A DNA stretch of 64,000 nucleotides from Imbricaverruca yamaguchii (GCA_034440575.1 JAOTOL010001244.1:37501-101500), one strand, 5' to 3'. Counted from the stretch's first letter, positions 44,875-57,335 are shown. The notes: generated by a model not told the origin, from the letters alone. Numbers and translations are program-made.

Positions 44875-47800
44875 TCATGGTAGTGTTGACAGTGTAGAAG
44901 AATATGTGAAACTGTAAGATGAGTATTGCATGATGGGCATGAAGGTCGAGGTGAAGCAGTGTAAATATATCGATGGATGAGAGAAGTATGACCTATGCGG
45001 AGCCGATATAAAACTGTTTCTTCTTCTCTTTTTCTGATATGATGTGATCCAGTTATCGATGACGGGTTTGATGAAACGTAATTGTGTGTGGTTTGTAGTT
45101 TCAGTCCATTGTTTGTTCCAAAATTGCCGGATGCTCTGTTTTATCGTTGATTTAATGGCTTCGAAATGTTGTGGATTTCCTGTTATGTTTGGATGTAGTA
45201 GTAATGATTTAGCTAAATGATCTGCTTGGTCGTTCCCTGAGATGCCACAATGACTGGGCACCCACAGAAAGCATACCTTGATGCCCATGAAATGATGTGT
45301 TTTTAGTGTGTTATAAATGGAAAGGTGGAAATGGTGCAAAAAGGAAAGTGAAGAAAGTGATCGAAGGACAGATTTAGAGTCGAAACAAATGACAACACTG
45401 CGCATGGGGTGACAAATTGAACGGTTGCGGACATAGCGAAGGGCAATGAGGGTGGCGTGCAATTCGGCGATGAAAATGGAGGTCCTGTTTGGTAAGCGAA
45501 GCTGTTTTGTGTGTGTCCCTGAAACGATGGCATTTCCTGTGTAATTTGTGCCTTTAGATCCGTCGGTAAATATAAAAGGTACATGACGATAACGAGAGCG
45601 AAACTGGTGAAATTTTTGTTTGACGTATTCAGGACAAAGTTGTGATTTTGGAGTGATGGTGAGATATAAAACGTGTCATTCGGTCATCTGCCGCGGTGGT
45701 GTAGTTGGTGGAGGAAGAGCAGTAATATGTGGAATGTTGTAGTGGAGTTGTGTAAAACATGTTTTGATACGTGAAGCTATTGTAAGCCCGGTTCGCTTTT
45801 CGACGGGACCTAAATATTCGTGGTGTAGATTTGGGATAATTTGTAAAGATGCATGTGTGAGATGGTGTTCTTTGAATTGAATTTTTGCGGCATAGCGAAG
45901 TGTTAGTTCCATTCTTCGGAGAGCTAATGGTGGAATTACTGATTCGGTTTGTAGAGAAGTGATGGGGGACGTGGTCATTGCACTGAGTGCTATGCGGATC
46001 AATTTATTTTGTAATGTGTCCAAAACTTGTAAAGCGGAGGTATTACCACCTCCGTAAACTACAGAACCACATTCTATGATGGGAAGTACCAATGATTTGT
46101 ACAGTTGCAAAAGTGTGTGACGATCGCATCCGAATGGTGTAGACGTAATGCAGCAAAATAAATTGCGTCCGTGGAAACATTTGGCTTGGACGTGTTTGAT
46201 GTGTTGATGCATGGGAAGCCTACGATGTAAAATAATGCCAATAAATTTAAACGAATTTACGAAAGGTATGTCAGTATTTCCGAGGTGAAGTGGTGTGTCA
46301 GGATATGGGCTTGGAGGCGACTTGCTGAATTTCATGGTGGCAGATTTTGGAGGTGAAAATGTCCAACCGTATTTGATGGACCATTGGTGTATGCGGTCAA
46401 GTGCGTTTTGGAGTCTAAATAGGCAATGTTCTTCATTTTCATCTGTGCACCAAATTGCGCTGTCATCGGTGAAAAGAGATCGTTATATCTGAGGTGGAAT
46501 ATTGGTGAAAATATCGTCAATCATGATGTTAAGTAAAACCGGTGATAAACAGCTTGCCTGTGGTAATCCATTTTTCATGAAGTGTAAATTTGAAATCGCT
46601 GATCTGCACCGGAGATGAAAATGACGGGAACCATTAAAAAATCCTATCAATGTGCTAAATTCCCTCTCATGTCGATGTGAAGAAGTTTGGAAATTAATAC
46701 GGGTTTGTTTATCATGCCATATGCTTTGCTAATGTCTAAAAGTACTGCGATGGTGTGTTCATGCTTCTTATAGCCAAGCATATGTCTGTTTCTAATCGAA
46801 TGAGATGATCTATTCTGCTGTGTTCATGGCGAAAGCCGCATTGAATTGGAGATAAAGGAGAATGTGTTTCTAAATACCAGGTCAGTCTTTTTATAATCAT
46901 ACGTTCGAAAAGTTTTCCTAGGCAACTGGTAAGAGCGATGGGTTGAAAATTACTTGGGTTGCTGTGATCTTTGCTAGGTTTTGGTGTCGGAGTGATGGTG
47001 GCCTCTTTCCAAGATTCAGGAAATATGTGACCTAACCATAATTAATTGAATGTTTGTAAGATGGAATGTTTCGTGTCTTCGAATGGATGTCTGAAAAAGG
47101 AATAATGTAAATTATCTGGCCCTACTGAAGTATTGCCGGCGGAAGAAATTGCTATGTCTAGTTCTGAAAGTTGAAAAGGGGTATTGTATGTTTCAGTGTT
47201 GTCCGAATTTAATTGTGCTAAATCGGTGTGAAAGGTGTCTTGAGCATTTTGTAAAAATTCCGGCCTGTAATTGTTATCAGAGCTATTGTGGGCCCTGGTG
47301 TCTGCTAATGTGTTTACTATTGTTTGTGCGTCTGTAGATGTGGTGTTTTGGATTTTGATGGCCGGGAGTGATTTAAATGGGGTGTGTCTAGACAACCGTC
47401 GGATTAACTGCCAAATTTTGCTGAGAGGCGTTTCAGATGTGAGTTGTTGCAAATATGAGTTCCATGAACGGCGCTTAGCCTCGCGAATGATGCGGCGGGT
47501 TCGAGCTCGTTCCTGGTTTCGGTGAAGTAAATTGTGTGAATCGGGATGTCTAAGATATTTCCAATTGCGATAGCTTGTGCTACTTCGGGGCACCGCCACG
47601 GTACTGGTGTTCTTTTTCTGAATGGTTTTGTGAGTGGAATAGCGATGGAAGCTGCTTCGAAAAGTGTTCTTGCAATGTGGTTGATGTTTTCGACGGGAGA
47701 AATGTTGGGGTTGTATTGAATATGTGAAAAAATGTTGTCCAATCGGCCTTCGAAATTTTCCAGCGCGGTATAAAACTGGGTGTGGTATCGGTTGCTGTTG

Positions 47801-48610
47801 AAAATGTCGCTGTTAATTTGATGCGGTAGTGGTCGCTATCATGAATGTCAGTGTCAACGGTCCAGTCGAACTCACTGGCCAGTGTCGGAGAGCATATTGA
47901 TAAGTCAATAGCTGTTTGTGTATTATGTCCAAGATGAAAAAAGTTGGTTCTTCGGTGTTAAATAGTGCTAAATAATGTCGGTCTAAAATTAGTTCAATGA
48001 TGTGGCCTCGAGTGTCTCCATGTGTGCGTGCTTGATCCCAGGCTGGACTATGTGCATTGAAGTCTCCGAGTAATATGAATGGGTTCTTGAAATATGTTAT
48101 AAGGTGTTGTAGTGGTGTCAAAATACTTGTATTGTCTGTGGAATATACATAGAGTATACATCTATATTCCTACCATGTAAACGTAAATTACTACTGCTTG
48201 CAAAGGTGAATTAATTGTAAGTTGTGTGTGCGTGAAATCATTGTTGATGTAGAGTGCTGTACCGCCACTGGGATGAGATCCGCTGACCTCGTCGTGACGG
48301 TACAGCGAGTAATTGGGAACATTATATTTGCATGTATCATTAGGCAAAAACCATGTTTCTTGTAGTGCCATGAGAATAGGTGTGAGAATACTGAAAATTA
48401 TTTCATTTCAGCCCATTTTGATATCAAACTACGGCAATTCCATTGTAAAAATGTAGACATAGGAAAAGAAGTGTTAATGTTTGTTAGCACCTTTCGGTGC
48501 CTGTCGGAGCCATGAGTGTAATTCCGGTGGGTACGTGTGTTGGGTGCGGCCAGCGGTGGCGGCGGTGGTGCGGTGGGCTCGCTCGATCCGTCCGGCCGGA
48601 GACGTATCAT
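44875..48610 (-). pseudogene. I-clade-type LINE ORF2: endonuclease, RT, RNase H
   Basis: From 48,619 downward the minus strand encodes an apurinic-type endonuclease (LQWNCRSLISKWAEM, LQETWFLPND, LLGDFNAHSPAWD, HDSDHYRIKL). Next is a linker and an RT fragment with QCGFRHEHSRIDHLIRLETD, FTDDSAIW near 46,478, and the 219-codon frame 46,335-45,676 (thumb). A C-terminal RNase H follows, with FTDGS near 45,560, AELHA, FDSKS and WVPSHCGISGNDQAD, so all four acidic residues of its active site are visible. Endonuclease plus RT plus RNase H is the I-group arrangement. Several stops and frameshifts disable it. ORF1 is absent, and the 5' end meets a minisatellite at about 48,607. Confidence 0.9.
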
Positions 48611-48945
48611 AACCTCCACAGGTCGTAACCTCCACAGGTCACAACCTCCACAAATTCAACACATCGCAGCGGTCGTAACCTCCACAGGTCATAACCTCCA
48701 CAAGTCCGCAGCGGTCATAACCTCCACAGGTCGTAACCTCCACAAGTCCGCAGCGGTCATAACCTCCACAGGTCGTAACCTCCACAGGTCGTAACCTCCA
48801 CAACTCCGAAGCGGTCATAACATCCACAGGTCATAACCTCCACAGGTCGTAATCCCCACAGGTTGCAACCTCCACAAGTACGAAGCGGTCATAACCTCCA
48901 CAACTCAGCAGCGGTCGTAACCTCCACAGGTTGAAACCTCCACAG
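48607..48945 (+). repeat. CGTAACCTCCACAGGT minisatellite
   Basis: About 20 units of 16 bp (GTCGTAACCTCCACAG or GTCATAACCTCCACAG), interspersed with a longer variant containing CCGCAGCG, giving a 34-bp higher-order unit in the middle. It is unrelated in sequence to the AGATCTACT arrays, yet sits at the same place relative to tail T. Confidence 0.95.
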
Positions 48946-48959
48946 ATTCAAGAACTTTT

Positions 48960-49396
48960 TTAATTTTCTAGAAGCATCACTTCAGATAGCTATCGCTAGG
49001 TAGCAGCACGGTCTAGGTATTATAGCAACGGATATTGAATGAATGTCATGCGATTGAACGTTGAAGCATAGATACCAATATTTCTCACTAGATGGCAGGA
49101 TGTGTCGTTGAATACGCTTTTTCTGTGTGCGCACATTGTTAACTTTTCAGACGTCGGGAACCGGCCGTCGCCCCGTGGGAAGCTGATATGCGGCGCAGTG
49201 GCGGATGCAGAGAACGAACACCCTGCTCAGACCTGTTTGTATCAGATTTGATGGCTACCTAAAATGTTGAATACATTGTGATTATCGCGCAATATTTGCA
49301 TTGTCCGCCCTGAATATGCCGACTAGTCGTACCCTGGTGACGCCATTGATCAGCTGTCTTGGGAAGGAACGGAGAAAGCGCAGCGTCTGTGGCGCG
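48960..49396 (+). repeat. Conserved tail T, copy 3
   Basis: Starts around ATCGCTAGGTAGCAGCACGG and runs through ACTAGATGGCAGGATG, CCCCGTGGGAAGCTGATATGC, CAGTGGCGGATGCAGAG and CCTGGTGACGCCATTGA to AGCGTCTGTGGCGC. It aligns with 43,187-43,632 throughout and with 29,091-29,265 at its start. Confidence 0.9.
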
Positions 49397-52084
49397 AAAG
49401 TGGACGGTTCACGTCGCGAACCAGTCACGGTGTCGCTGATGAAAAGTTATGGAAGCCGAAGTGGGTGATTAGGAGTCGACTTGGCGCTTTTGCCAGGAGT
49501 GGGTGATTCGGAGTTTGGTTTGGAAAATCGCTGACCGATTTTTTTTGGCTGAATATGGGATCAGGGGTCGTGGGCCACTTAGGAATTCTCACAGTTTTGG
49601 GAATTTTTCCCCATTTTTTTCTTCCAAAAATTGTGATTTCTGCTGAGTCGGTGAAGTAGGGTGATTTGACGGTATTTTCTTACCTTCTGAGTGGTTGCGA
49701 TGCCCATTATAATACCATAAGCATGTAATTCAAGCCGGTGATTCGGAGTTCGCGTCTCGGAAAGAACATTTTGCCATAGCAAATATTGATATTAATATCC
49801 AAATATCCTAAAATACCGGCGGAGAAAGCCCCCATGTCGCATCTTTTGTGCAACTTTTTAAACTTTTTGTTGAAAACTTTTCTTTCAGATTAATAATTAT
49901 ATTCAAATAACGTAGGTAATTGTAGAGTGTACTGGACGAATGTAGATCATTCAAAAGTACATATTTTCTTCATTTTTTATTATGGGATGCACAGCTCCCG
50001 TGGAAACACATTTTGTCTAAATGGAAACTTCATCTTGAGTACAAACCTATCCGCTGTAGTGTTTCCGCTATAATTGAATGATTCTGTGGGTGTTTTGCTT
50101 TAAAATCCGCTGGCAGTCCAATGTTTGTTGGACCAGAATTTCCTCCGATAAAGCATTTTTTCTTTCGATTAAAATCCGATGATTGTTCGCATCGCGAAAC
50201 CGTCACGGTGTCGCTGGTGAAAATGTGCATTAACCTGCGAGAACGGGTTACCCATAGTTCATTATAGCCTCCTGCCTCTTGTGCACTCGAGGTTCATTAC
50301 GAGTTGGCTCTCTTTTACTTGCACGGTGTTGGAAGTTTTTATGTCGCAATAGCTCTTGCTGGACGAAGCAACTGCTTTTTGTAGGTAAGCGACCACCAGG
50401 CTAGACCACCGTTCCAAATCCTCAAGACAGAAAGAATTACTCATGTATTACTCATCATGTACGATTGTATTTGCGTACATCTAAAGCACCTCGGCTTAAT
50501 CAGTTAAACAGTGGTGAAGTTCTACAGAATGCACCGATACTGTATATCTTGTTAAAATTTATGCGATGAAATGATTTTTTTTGGCTATTTTTGTATAGCA
50601 TCATTTGATTTTGCGGTTGGAAATTGCAGCTGAATTTAAGATTTCTCCTGTCTTAATCTTGTCTTATAGTTATGTTATCGGAACATACGTGTGTGATTCG
50701 GTAAGAATTTGGCTAATTCCTTCCGTGTTTACTAGCTCTTCCAAACAGCTACTGTTCCGTTAAGAGGCAGAATGGAAGATTCCAACCATCATATAATTGG
50801 TCGGTATGCGTTGTATCGCAAAGTGTGTGCAAGTTTTGTAGCAGCTGGCATGTGTTCGCAGCCTTCATTTTGTTTCAACCGACCTCTGGCGATTCTATTC
50901 CCGTTCAAGAAATAAAACATCACAGCGTCCGATGCGCAGTCAATTATGCGAAAAATGCAGACTTCCTAAATCTGTTACTTCCAATTTGTGTCCATCAATT
51001 CCAACGACTTCCGAATGGCCATAGAATACTCCCGAATGTAATGATAAGAAAATGCATATTCACTAAATCATTGAAATATATCTCAATCCCCCCAAAAAAG
51101 ATGACGGTGTGCATAATCGTGATATGCCGTACCATTGGTTAACATGACCTCCCAGCATGCTATGACACGGGTCTGTCTAGGCCAATGCGCCCTCATATAG
51201 TATCCATCCCCGGCGTGTGACATATGAAATGTCCGCTAAGCTTTAGATTGTGATATCTTGCAAACGTAATAGAATCGGGCCCTCTGGATCGGCCAATCGA
51301 GCTAAAAACTCCATGACGTGCAACAGTGCATGAGCAGATTCTCATTTTTGGAAAGCTGAATGTTTTCAGCTTCATGTTTTCATACCCAGAAACAGAGATC
51401 ACGGACCCAGCAGACAACATTTATTTCCAACCTCCCCACCACTCCTGGGATCTCCGGCAGTGCACTGAACTGCACATTGTATACTGATGAATGTACGGAA
51501 CACTCGGGGGGACGGGGCAAGAACAGGAAAAAGCTACTCTGTAGACGTCTCTGGGTTCAGCAACAGAGATGGGATAATATCGACTACTTTAGCAGTTCTA
51601 TGCTAACTCCACTGTCATAGAACGTCTTTTATGCGAGGGATTCGAAAATTGTTTGCTGGGCGCGAGATAGGCTGTGTTATGCAAGCCAGGGTTTTATGTT
51701 GTTAACTGTAAAGAACATGCCTAGGAAATCTATCGTCCCTCTTCTCCCAAAACAACTTTCGACTTCCCAATCATAGACAGGCCTAGGAAAAGGAATAGAT
51801 GAGTCATTCGCCCCCCACCCCAGGTTGTGAGGGCCAATAAAGCGTCATATTATGAAGGTGGCAGACCGATATCATGTGTATGGCGCAGGAATGATTGTGT
51901 CTGACCCTGTATTGGTAGGGATTTGTCACTTCTTCCCTGCTGAGTGTTTGTTTTTGTTGTTTCTTCGACACTCATGTTCCCAAGCACCGAGTGTTGTACA
52001 TGCACTGCGAGTCACCTGATGATCCCGGAAAGTGCGCCCGGTCGAATCAGTTTGTGTGAATGTGCTGTATTTCATTGGCTTCGC
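49397..52084. other. No recognised gene
   Basis: A ~32-bp direct repeat, GTCGCGAACCAGTCACGGTG-like, occurs at 49,411-49,444 and 50,188-50,223 and may mark ends of a small insertion. GGTGATTCGGAGTT recurs at 49,504 and 49,738. No coding region is supported in the rest. Confidence 0.4.
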
Positions 52085-52325
52085 GTACTTTGACGTATAC
52101 GCATGCCAATTGTGCGCACACTCAAGTCTACGTAAGCACGAAAGCACACATGCGCAAATGTACGTGAGCGGAAATGTATGGAGGGCAAAGTTGCGTATAT
52201 GAATATAGGTCAGCGCAAATGTACGTGAATATGCAGAAATGTACATACACAGATGCAAGGGAACTTACCCATGTTTGCATGCACAAGCGTACTTCGGAGT
52301 AGCTGAACGTAAGCAACCGTACGTT
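52085..52325 (-). repeat. TACGTACATTTGCGC minisatellite, copy 2
   Basis: Inverse-orientation relative of 29,555-29,715. GCGCAAATGTACGTGA occurs at 52,152 and 52,215, with degenerate units between and after. It is more decayed than copy 1. Confidence 0.65.
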
Positions 52326-53724
52326 AGAGCACAGGCGTGGTCAGAATATTGTTAAAATGTAGTTGTATTAAGAAGACCAGAGGTGTCTGTGGATTCATTA
52401 CATTTACTAAAGTGGGGCTCGTTTAGGCCTGAATCTATGGGGTGGATCCCCCCATCTATCCCCTCCATCTCGAAATCTATTGGACACATATCGAAACTGG
52501 ACAGCTCAGGTTCGTCTAATATACACTTTAAGAATGTCGAAATGTCAACCTTCCCAGTGGAAAGGTCAGGAGGTAAAACGATTGGTGGATTGATAAAGGC
52601 TATTTGGGCTTGCGTTTAAATTTTACGTCGACAAAATTGTCATAGCTCGGAACAAATGATTTTTAATGGTGTAAAGCACTAGATGTCCGTACATGCACAT
52701 GCAAAACATCCAAAGGTGCAGCCAGAAGCATGAAGAAGGGAAGGTATCATTCGTTCCTTGCTCCTGATCTTCAGTCAGTGCCACAAACTTGGACGTAGCT
52801 AAGAGGGTGACTGGATCGGTCACCCCATTCTTGGGATTCTACGGGTCCATGACACGGCCCGAGGGCCATGCTAGTGGCCCATTCGCACTCCTCTACGCTA
52901 TTGTCTTGGTGGAGACAGAAAATTCAACATAACTTTTTTAGGTGTTGTTTGGAGCCTAAGAACGCCTCCAAGCCCTTGCAAATAATAACGGGCCCTTTTA
53001 GATGTCTACGATGTACACAAGTGGTGGGGAAGGAGGTAGATTGGGACGCTGGAATCCCTCCCACACATCTATGATTATCTACAATTATACAATTAGTTGT
53101 GGGAACATGAATCGGGAACAATTATTGAATCAGCAACACATCCCTGACGTCGAAACTATTCCTTTTATAAGCAACTGTATTCGTGATCCATGCTTCTGCA
53201 ACAGTATTTTGGCCAGTTGGCCAACAGTTGGACTTCTCATACTCGCACAAAAAAGACAATGAAATCAAAACATAAGTAAACCCAAATGTAAACCTAGACG
53301 AGATCATTGTTTTCGAACAAAGTCTCTTGTCGAAACCCAGCGTATTCAGATACAATCGCTTCAGTCAATATGGAAGATGGCTCATAAAATGGCTATACAA
53401 GAGATATCGAACGAGAGCCATGCGGGGAGCAGCAGCATCGTGGAGGCGGCTGACAGCTTCAGTGTGTACTGACATTCGGTTGTGAACACATAGCAAATAT
53501 TCATCAGCAAATATACATGGCTTTGTATTATCGGGGATCGATATGGCATGTATATATGGCACCAACCCGCCGGTCGGTTCAGTGTGACCCGGCGAAGTAG
53601 CTGATGACTAGCGATTGCAATAGAATCCCACAACTTATGGTCGACCACGAGTCGCTAAAGTCACGGCACCAGCCTACCCCAAGGCTCCGTGCCGTCTGGC
53701 GCGAGCCGTTCCGTGGCGGCGGCA
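52326..53724. other. No recognised gene
   Basis: Open frames here are short and overlap on both strands. No splice-linked or domain-bearing coding region was found. Confidence 0.45.
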
Positions 53725-53985
53725 CCTAGTTGTAGACGTGGTCAGCCAATGCACTGACACGCACATGATGGCGCACACGTGGCCGGCTGGACCTAGCTGC
53801 CGACGTGGTCAGCCAACACACTGACAGACACACGTGGCCGGCTGGACCTAGTTGTCGACGTGGTCAACCAACACACTGACACGCACATGACGGCGTACAC
53901 GTGGCCGGCTGGACCTAGCTGCCGACGTGGTCAGCCAACATTCTGACATCCACATGACAGCACACACGTGGCCGGCTGGACATAA
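53725..53985 (+). repeat. Tandem repeat, ~70-bp unit, four copies
   Basis: Units contain GACGTGGTCAGCCAACACAC, CACATGACGGCG-like sequence and ACACGTGGCCGGCTGGACCT. Spacing is about 70-72 bp, except that the second unit lacks ~14 bp. Confidence 0.9.
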
Positions 53986-54112
53986 CAGAACTTTGGATTT
54001 CAGCCACTTCCTTTTCAATGACATTTTCAGACACTTCAATTCATTTTCAATTCCAGTGTATTTTAATTTTTCATATTCACCATTGCTAAAAATGATATTT
54101 TGGTGACTTGTG

Positions 54113-54152
54113 TTGGACCTGATTCACCATCACCATAGTGAATCAGGTCCAA
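54113..54152. repeat. Perfect 15-bp hairpin
   Basis: TTGGACCTGATTCAC and its exact complement are separated by a 10-base loop. It lies 20 bp outside dispersed repeat F copy 2 and may mark a rearrangement point. Confidence 0.85.
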
Positions 54153-54169
54153 CAATGTTAGAGCAATGT

Positions 54170-55030
54170 TTTAAGTATGTTTAACGTTGCCCTCTTGTAG
54201 CAGGAAAAACATAAATTATCGGACGATGGTTTTATGGTAGCAAAGATGAGCATGCAATTTCATTTCCTATGTTATCCTGTTTTATGGGGACACATTCCCC
54301 CAGGCCGGGAAATGCGTCCCTCTGAAAAGGTTCCAGTATTCCCGCTCTCATTTTTCAGCTTGATGCGCCTCTAAAATAAAAAGGCTCCCCTTAGAAGGAA
54401 ATGCGCCCCTTGCGGAAGAGCCGAGTGCATCCCTCCCCTTCGAATTTTGCAGGGAGAGGCGCCACTTCAGGCGCTTTCACAGTGGAGCCGATCCAAAGAA
54501 ATGGAGCCTCTCCAGACAGGTGCCCACATGAAAATTCCTGGGTTCTACACCTGATTACAACATTACTCTCTCGCGGTTATGAACTCGGGCTAGTTATAAA
54601 ATTGTGCGCATTCACGTGTGGCTTCTCTTGCAAATTTGACAACTACAGTTGAGTCATTAAAAGGAAAGCGGTCAAACTGAAAAGAAAGTTACATGTTTTG
54701 TATGTCCGTAACAGCAATGTGGCAGCGTAAATTAAAAACCGGCGATGAGAGCACCGTCCGAACAGGTTACGACGGATTTCTTGGGGAGCCCCTAGTCATA
54801 TAGGATGCGAGTGACTGCTATCACAAAGGCTGCAAACAAACATAGATCTGACCGTCCTATTCCTACTACACTCAATAATTGTAAACACGCCGGACCTTCG
54901 ACATTTTTGAAATTACTTCGATATTTCAACATTCTGATACCGTACGGCAAGCCACGTCAAGTGATATCCACGTGATGCAAATTGAAGCCATAACCACGAA
55001 ACGCAAGGACTCTGAAAATTAACACACGCC
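54170..55030 (-). repeat. Dispersed repeat F, copy 2
   Basis: Inverse partner of 14,385-15,565. The match runs from GTTTAACGTTGCCCTCTTGTAGC through GGTGCCCACATG, TATAAAATTGTGCGCATTCACGTG, ACCGTCCGAACAGG and ACCGTACGGCAAGCCACGTC to GATGCAAATTGAAGCCATA. Copy 1 has an additional diverged tandem segment and a GACA array at its left end that are absent here. Confidence 0.8.
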
Positions 55031-55559
55031 CTGGAGGGGGGGTGGCGAAATCCGCCTATCCCTCCCGTTTTTCGTACATCACTCCAGATAGTTACTGGCA
55101 GATAAACACCATTGTTTGCGTACCTGCTTAAAATTAAAAGGCGCGTTGCTTAAAGCATGAAAAACGGAAATTGGACAACAAAATTCGAGTTAGGGGCCGT
55201 TAAAGTCCGAAAATCTCGCAGCGCCAATCCACAAAAATCGGCGCTGATGCGCTTCCCATAGATTGGCAAAAGGGAAATGTTCTTGGCAACACTAGCGACT
55301 TGTTTCATGTATATTATTATGCCATATAGTTTCAAAGTTATGTTAGATCACCGAGGTCAAGTTAGGTCCAGTTCATGACAGGTTAATGGAACCAAACTTG
55401 GTCAACTGGAATGCTGTCATAAATGCAAATGACTGTCATGCGGTTGATGTCACTTTGTGTGTTATTCCCTACACATCTTGAAAACTGCTGTTTGTCATTG
55501 TGTACCTAAGCGTTTCCATACTTTATTCATGTACTTCACTCCATTTTTTGCGAAGCCGA
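55031..55559. other. No recognised feature
   Basis: No supported coding region or repeat. Confidence 0.4.
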
Positions 55560-56135
55560 TTGCGACGAGCCGCCCAACGGAGATGTCAGGGGGCGGCCCG
55601 GTTACAGTAACCGCAGCAGGTAATGGCCCGATAAATTGCTGCTACATAGATGACCTGAGGTCAAATGTCAGACACCACCCACACCCACAGACTCAGAGGA
55701 AGAAGACGTTAGCTCAGATAGCGCAGGAACCACTCTACAAACCACCCAAGCACCGACAACACGAGCAACCAACAAACCAAGCACTACATCCACGAACAAA
55801 CCAACCACAACACCCATGAAAACCAAAACACGTAATAAACCTACTCGACACTAGACAGCATAGGAACAAACATCCAAACAACTCCTCAACCCAGTCTCTC
55901 CCAACTCTGCCCATGACATGTGTTTATTTTTTTTTTATCGAAAGAAGCTTGCCAGACCGACATCAGAACCTCAAACAAACGTGAAAAGGAATTGGAAAAA
56001 ACAGAAAAACTAAACAAAACTAAAACTAAAACAAACAAACAAAAAGAAAGGAAAAAAGTAAAAAAAGAACCGAAAGAAAACAACAACAAAGAACTAGACA
56101 AAAGACAAAAAGAGATTGTAAGAGACAACTAACAG
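55560..56135 (+). pseudogene. Low-complexity coding-like segment, unknown
   Basis: Frames here encode an acidic block (SEEEDVSSDSAG), then a Thr/Asn/Pro/Lys-rich stretch (55,720-55,855). After a frame change comes a very Lys-rich, helix-prone stretch at 55,920-56,132 (KREKELEKTEKLNKTKTK). The acidic, Thr-rich, then Lys-rich layout resembles the N-terminus of a nucleic-acid-binding protein such as a LINE ORF1, but no domain is seen. It could equally be A-rich non-coding DNA. Confidence 0.25.
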
Positions 56136-56319
56136 TGTATGACCATGTATGTTTGCAATGTTAATACCAAAAGCGATGACCCCCAACCCCCTCCACCAAC
56201 TACTACCAGGCACCGTCCGGACCACCACCTCCAACCGACTTCAAAGTTGTAAACAGCCGAAATCACCACACGGTGGCAGGTTGTTATAATTCACTTACAC
56301 ACACACACTCCTAGCTGGA

Positions 56320-56935
56320 TGCTGCATGCGAGCAGAATGATTTCAAGGTTAAAAAGCCATACATTTGACATATCGTTCAACACCTTGCACTATGCATATG
56401 TGTATCGACCTTAAACCAGTCAACCACGTCGGCCATTGAATAAGCCAGACCGTCCGCTGGTGTCAGTTCCCTGTAGCCCGTCCCAAGCCTGCGTTGGAAG
56501 ACCACGCATCAACTACCCCTCCCCTCCCCCCAGACGACCGCAAGATATAATGCCTCACCCTCGCCGTATCCAGTGACATGTGCAAGTTGCCAGTGGCGTC
56601 TTCAGCTTGATCTCCAAGGATACCTCCACATGACTGACAGGGAAAAGATGATGCGCCAATAGCACAACAGCATATAGATCTGAAGATACTGTACATGTTG
56701 ACAAAATGATGAATAGTTCAACAACTGTGTCCGCCACTGCATTCGTCAGATTCCCAGCCTACGTGGCTGGGCGCTCGAAGCAGCAGCCCGGCTCGGATTT
56801 CCCCGAAGAGGCGAGCTGGCCGCGATCTGAACCGCCAGCCTGCTTCAAAAGGAGAGCTGATCTAGAAACGGCTAACTGATGGCGATCTTGCAATTGCTAA
56901 TGGAGCACTGAATCGGTACAAAGTAAATGAGAGTA
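56320..56935 (-). repeat. Dispersed repeat G, copy 2
   Basis: Inverse partner of 36,785-37,430, aligning end to end, with small indels (for example around the C-rich block at 56,517-56,530). Confidence 0.85.
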
Positions 56936-57237
56936 CTCCATATAGGCTCACAATTACCTCTGGTATTCTCTTCCTCAATCAACAAACATCGAGATGTGTC
57001 ATTTGTGAAGGTATTACTGAAGAAAAAAACACTAGGTGGTCATGAATATTGCGGAGGATCGAGGAGGGACGCTCTGACTTATTTATATCTCCTGGTAGAT
57101 CTAGAGAACCAGGGGATAAGCAGCATATTTTGCGCCGTCGCAACAGACTAGATGACAGCCTGCCCCAGCTCTGCTGTTAACGGACCAATAGGTGACTGAG
57201 CCACAGCCGAGCTCGACACCTAGTAATATGCAGCGTG

Positions 57238-57335
57238 AGTGTAAATGTGTGTGTGTATGTGTGTGTGTAGGTATGTGTGTATATATGTGTGTGTGTGTGT
57301 ATTTGTGTGTATGTGTATTTGTGTGTTTGTGGCAG
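57238..57335 (+). repeat. (GT)n microsatellite, interrupted
   Basis: GTGT runs with TATG and ATTT interruptions. Confidence 0.9.

Noticed and set aside
48607..48945. CRISPR-like regular repeat
   Set aside because: Units abut without unique spacers of constant length, there are no cas genes, and the context is an animal genome; it is a minisatellite.
55560..55819. YIDD-like text (CCYIDDLRSN) suggesting an RT catalytic site
   Set aside because: No flanking RT blocks before or after; chance resemblance.
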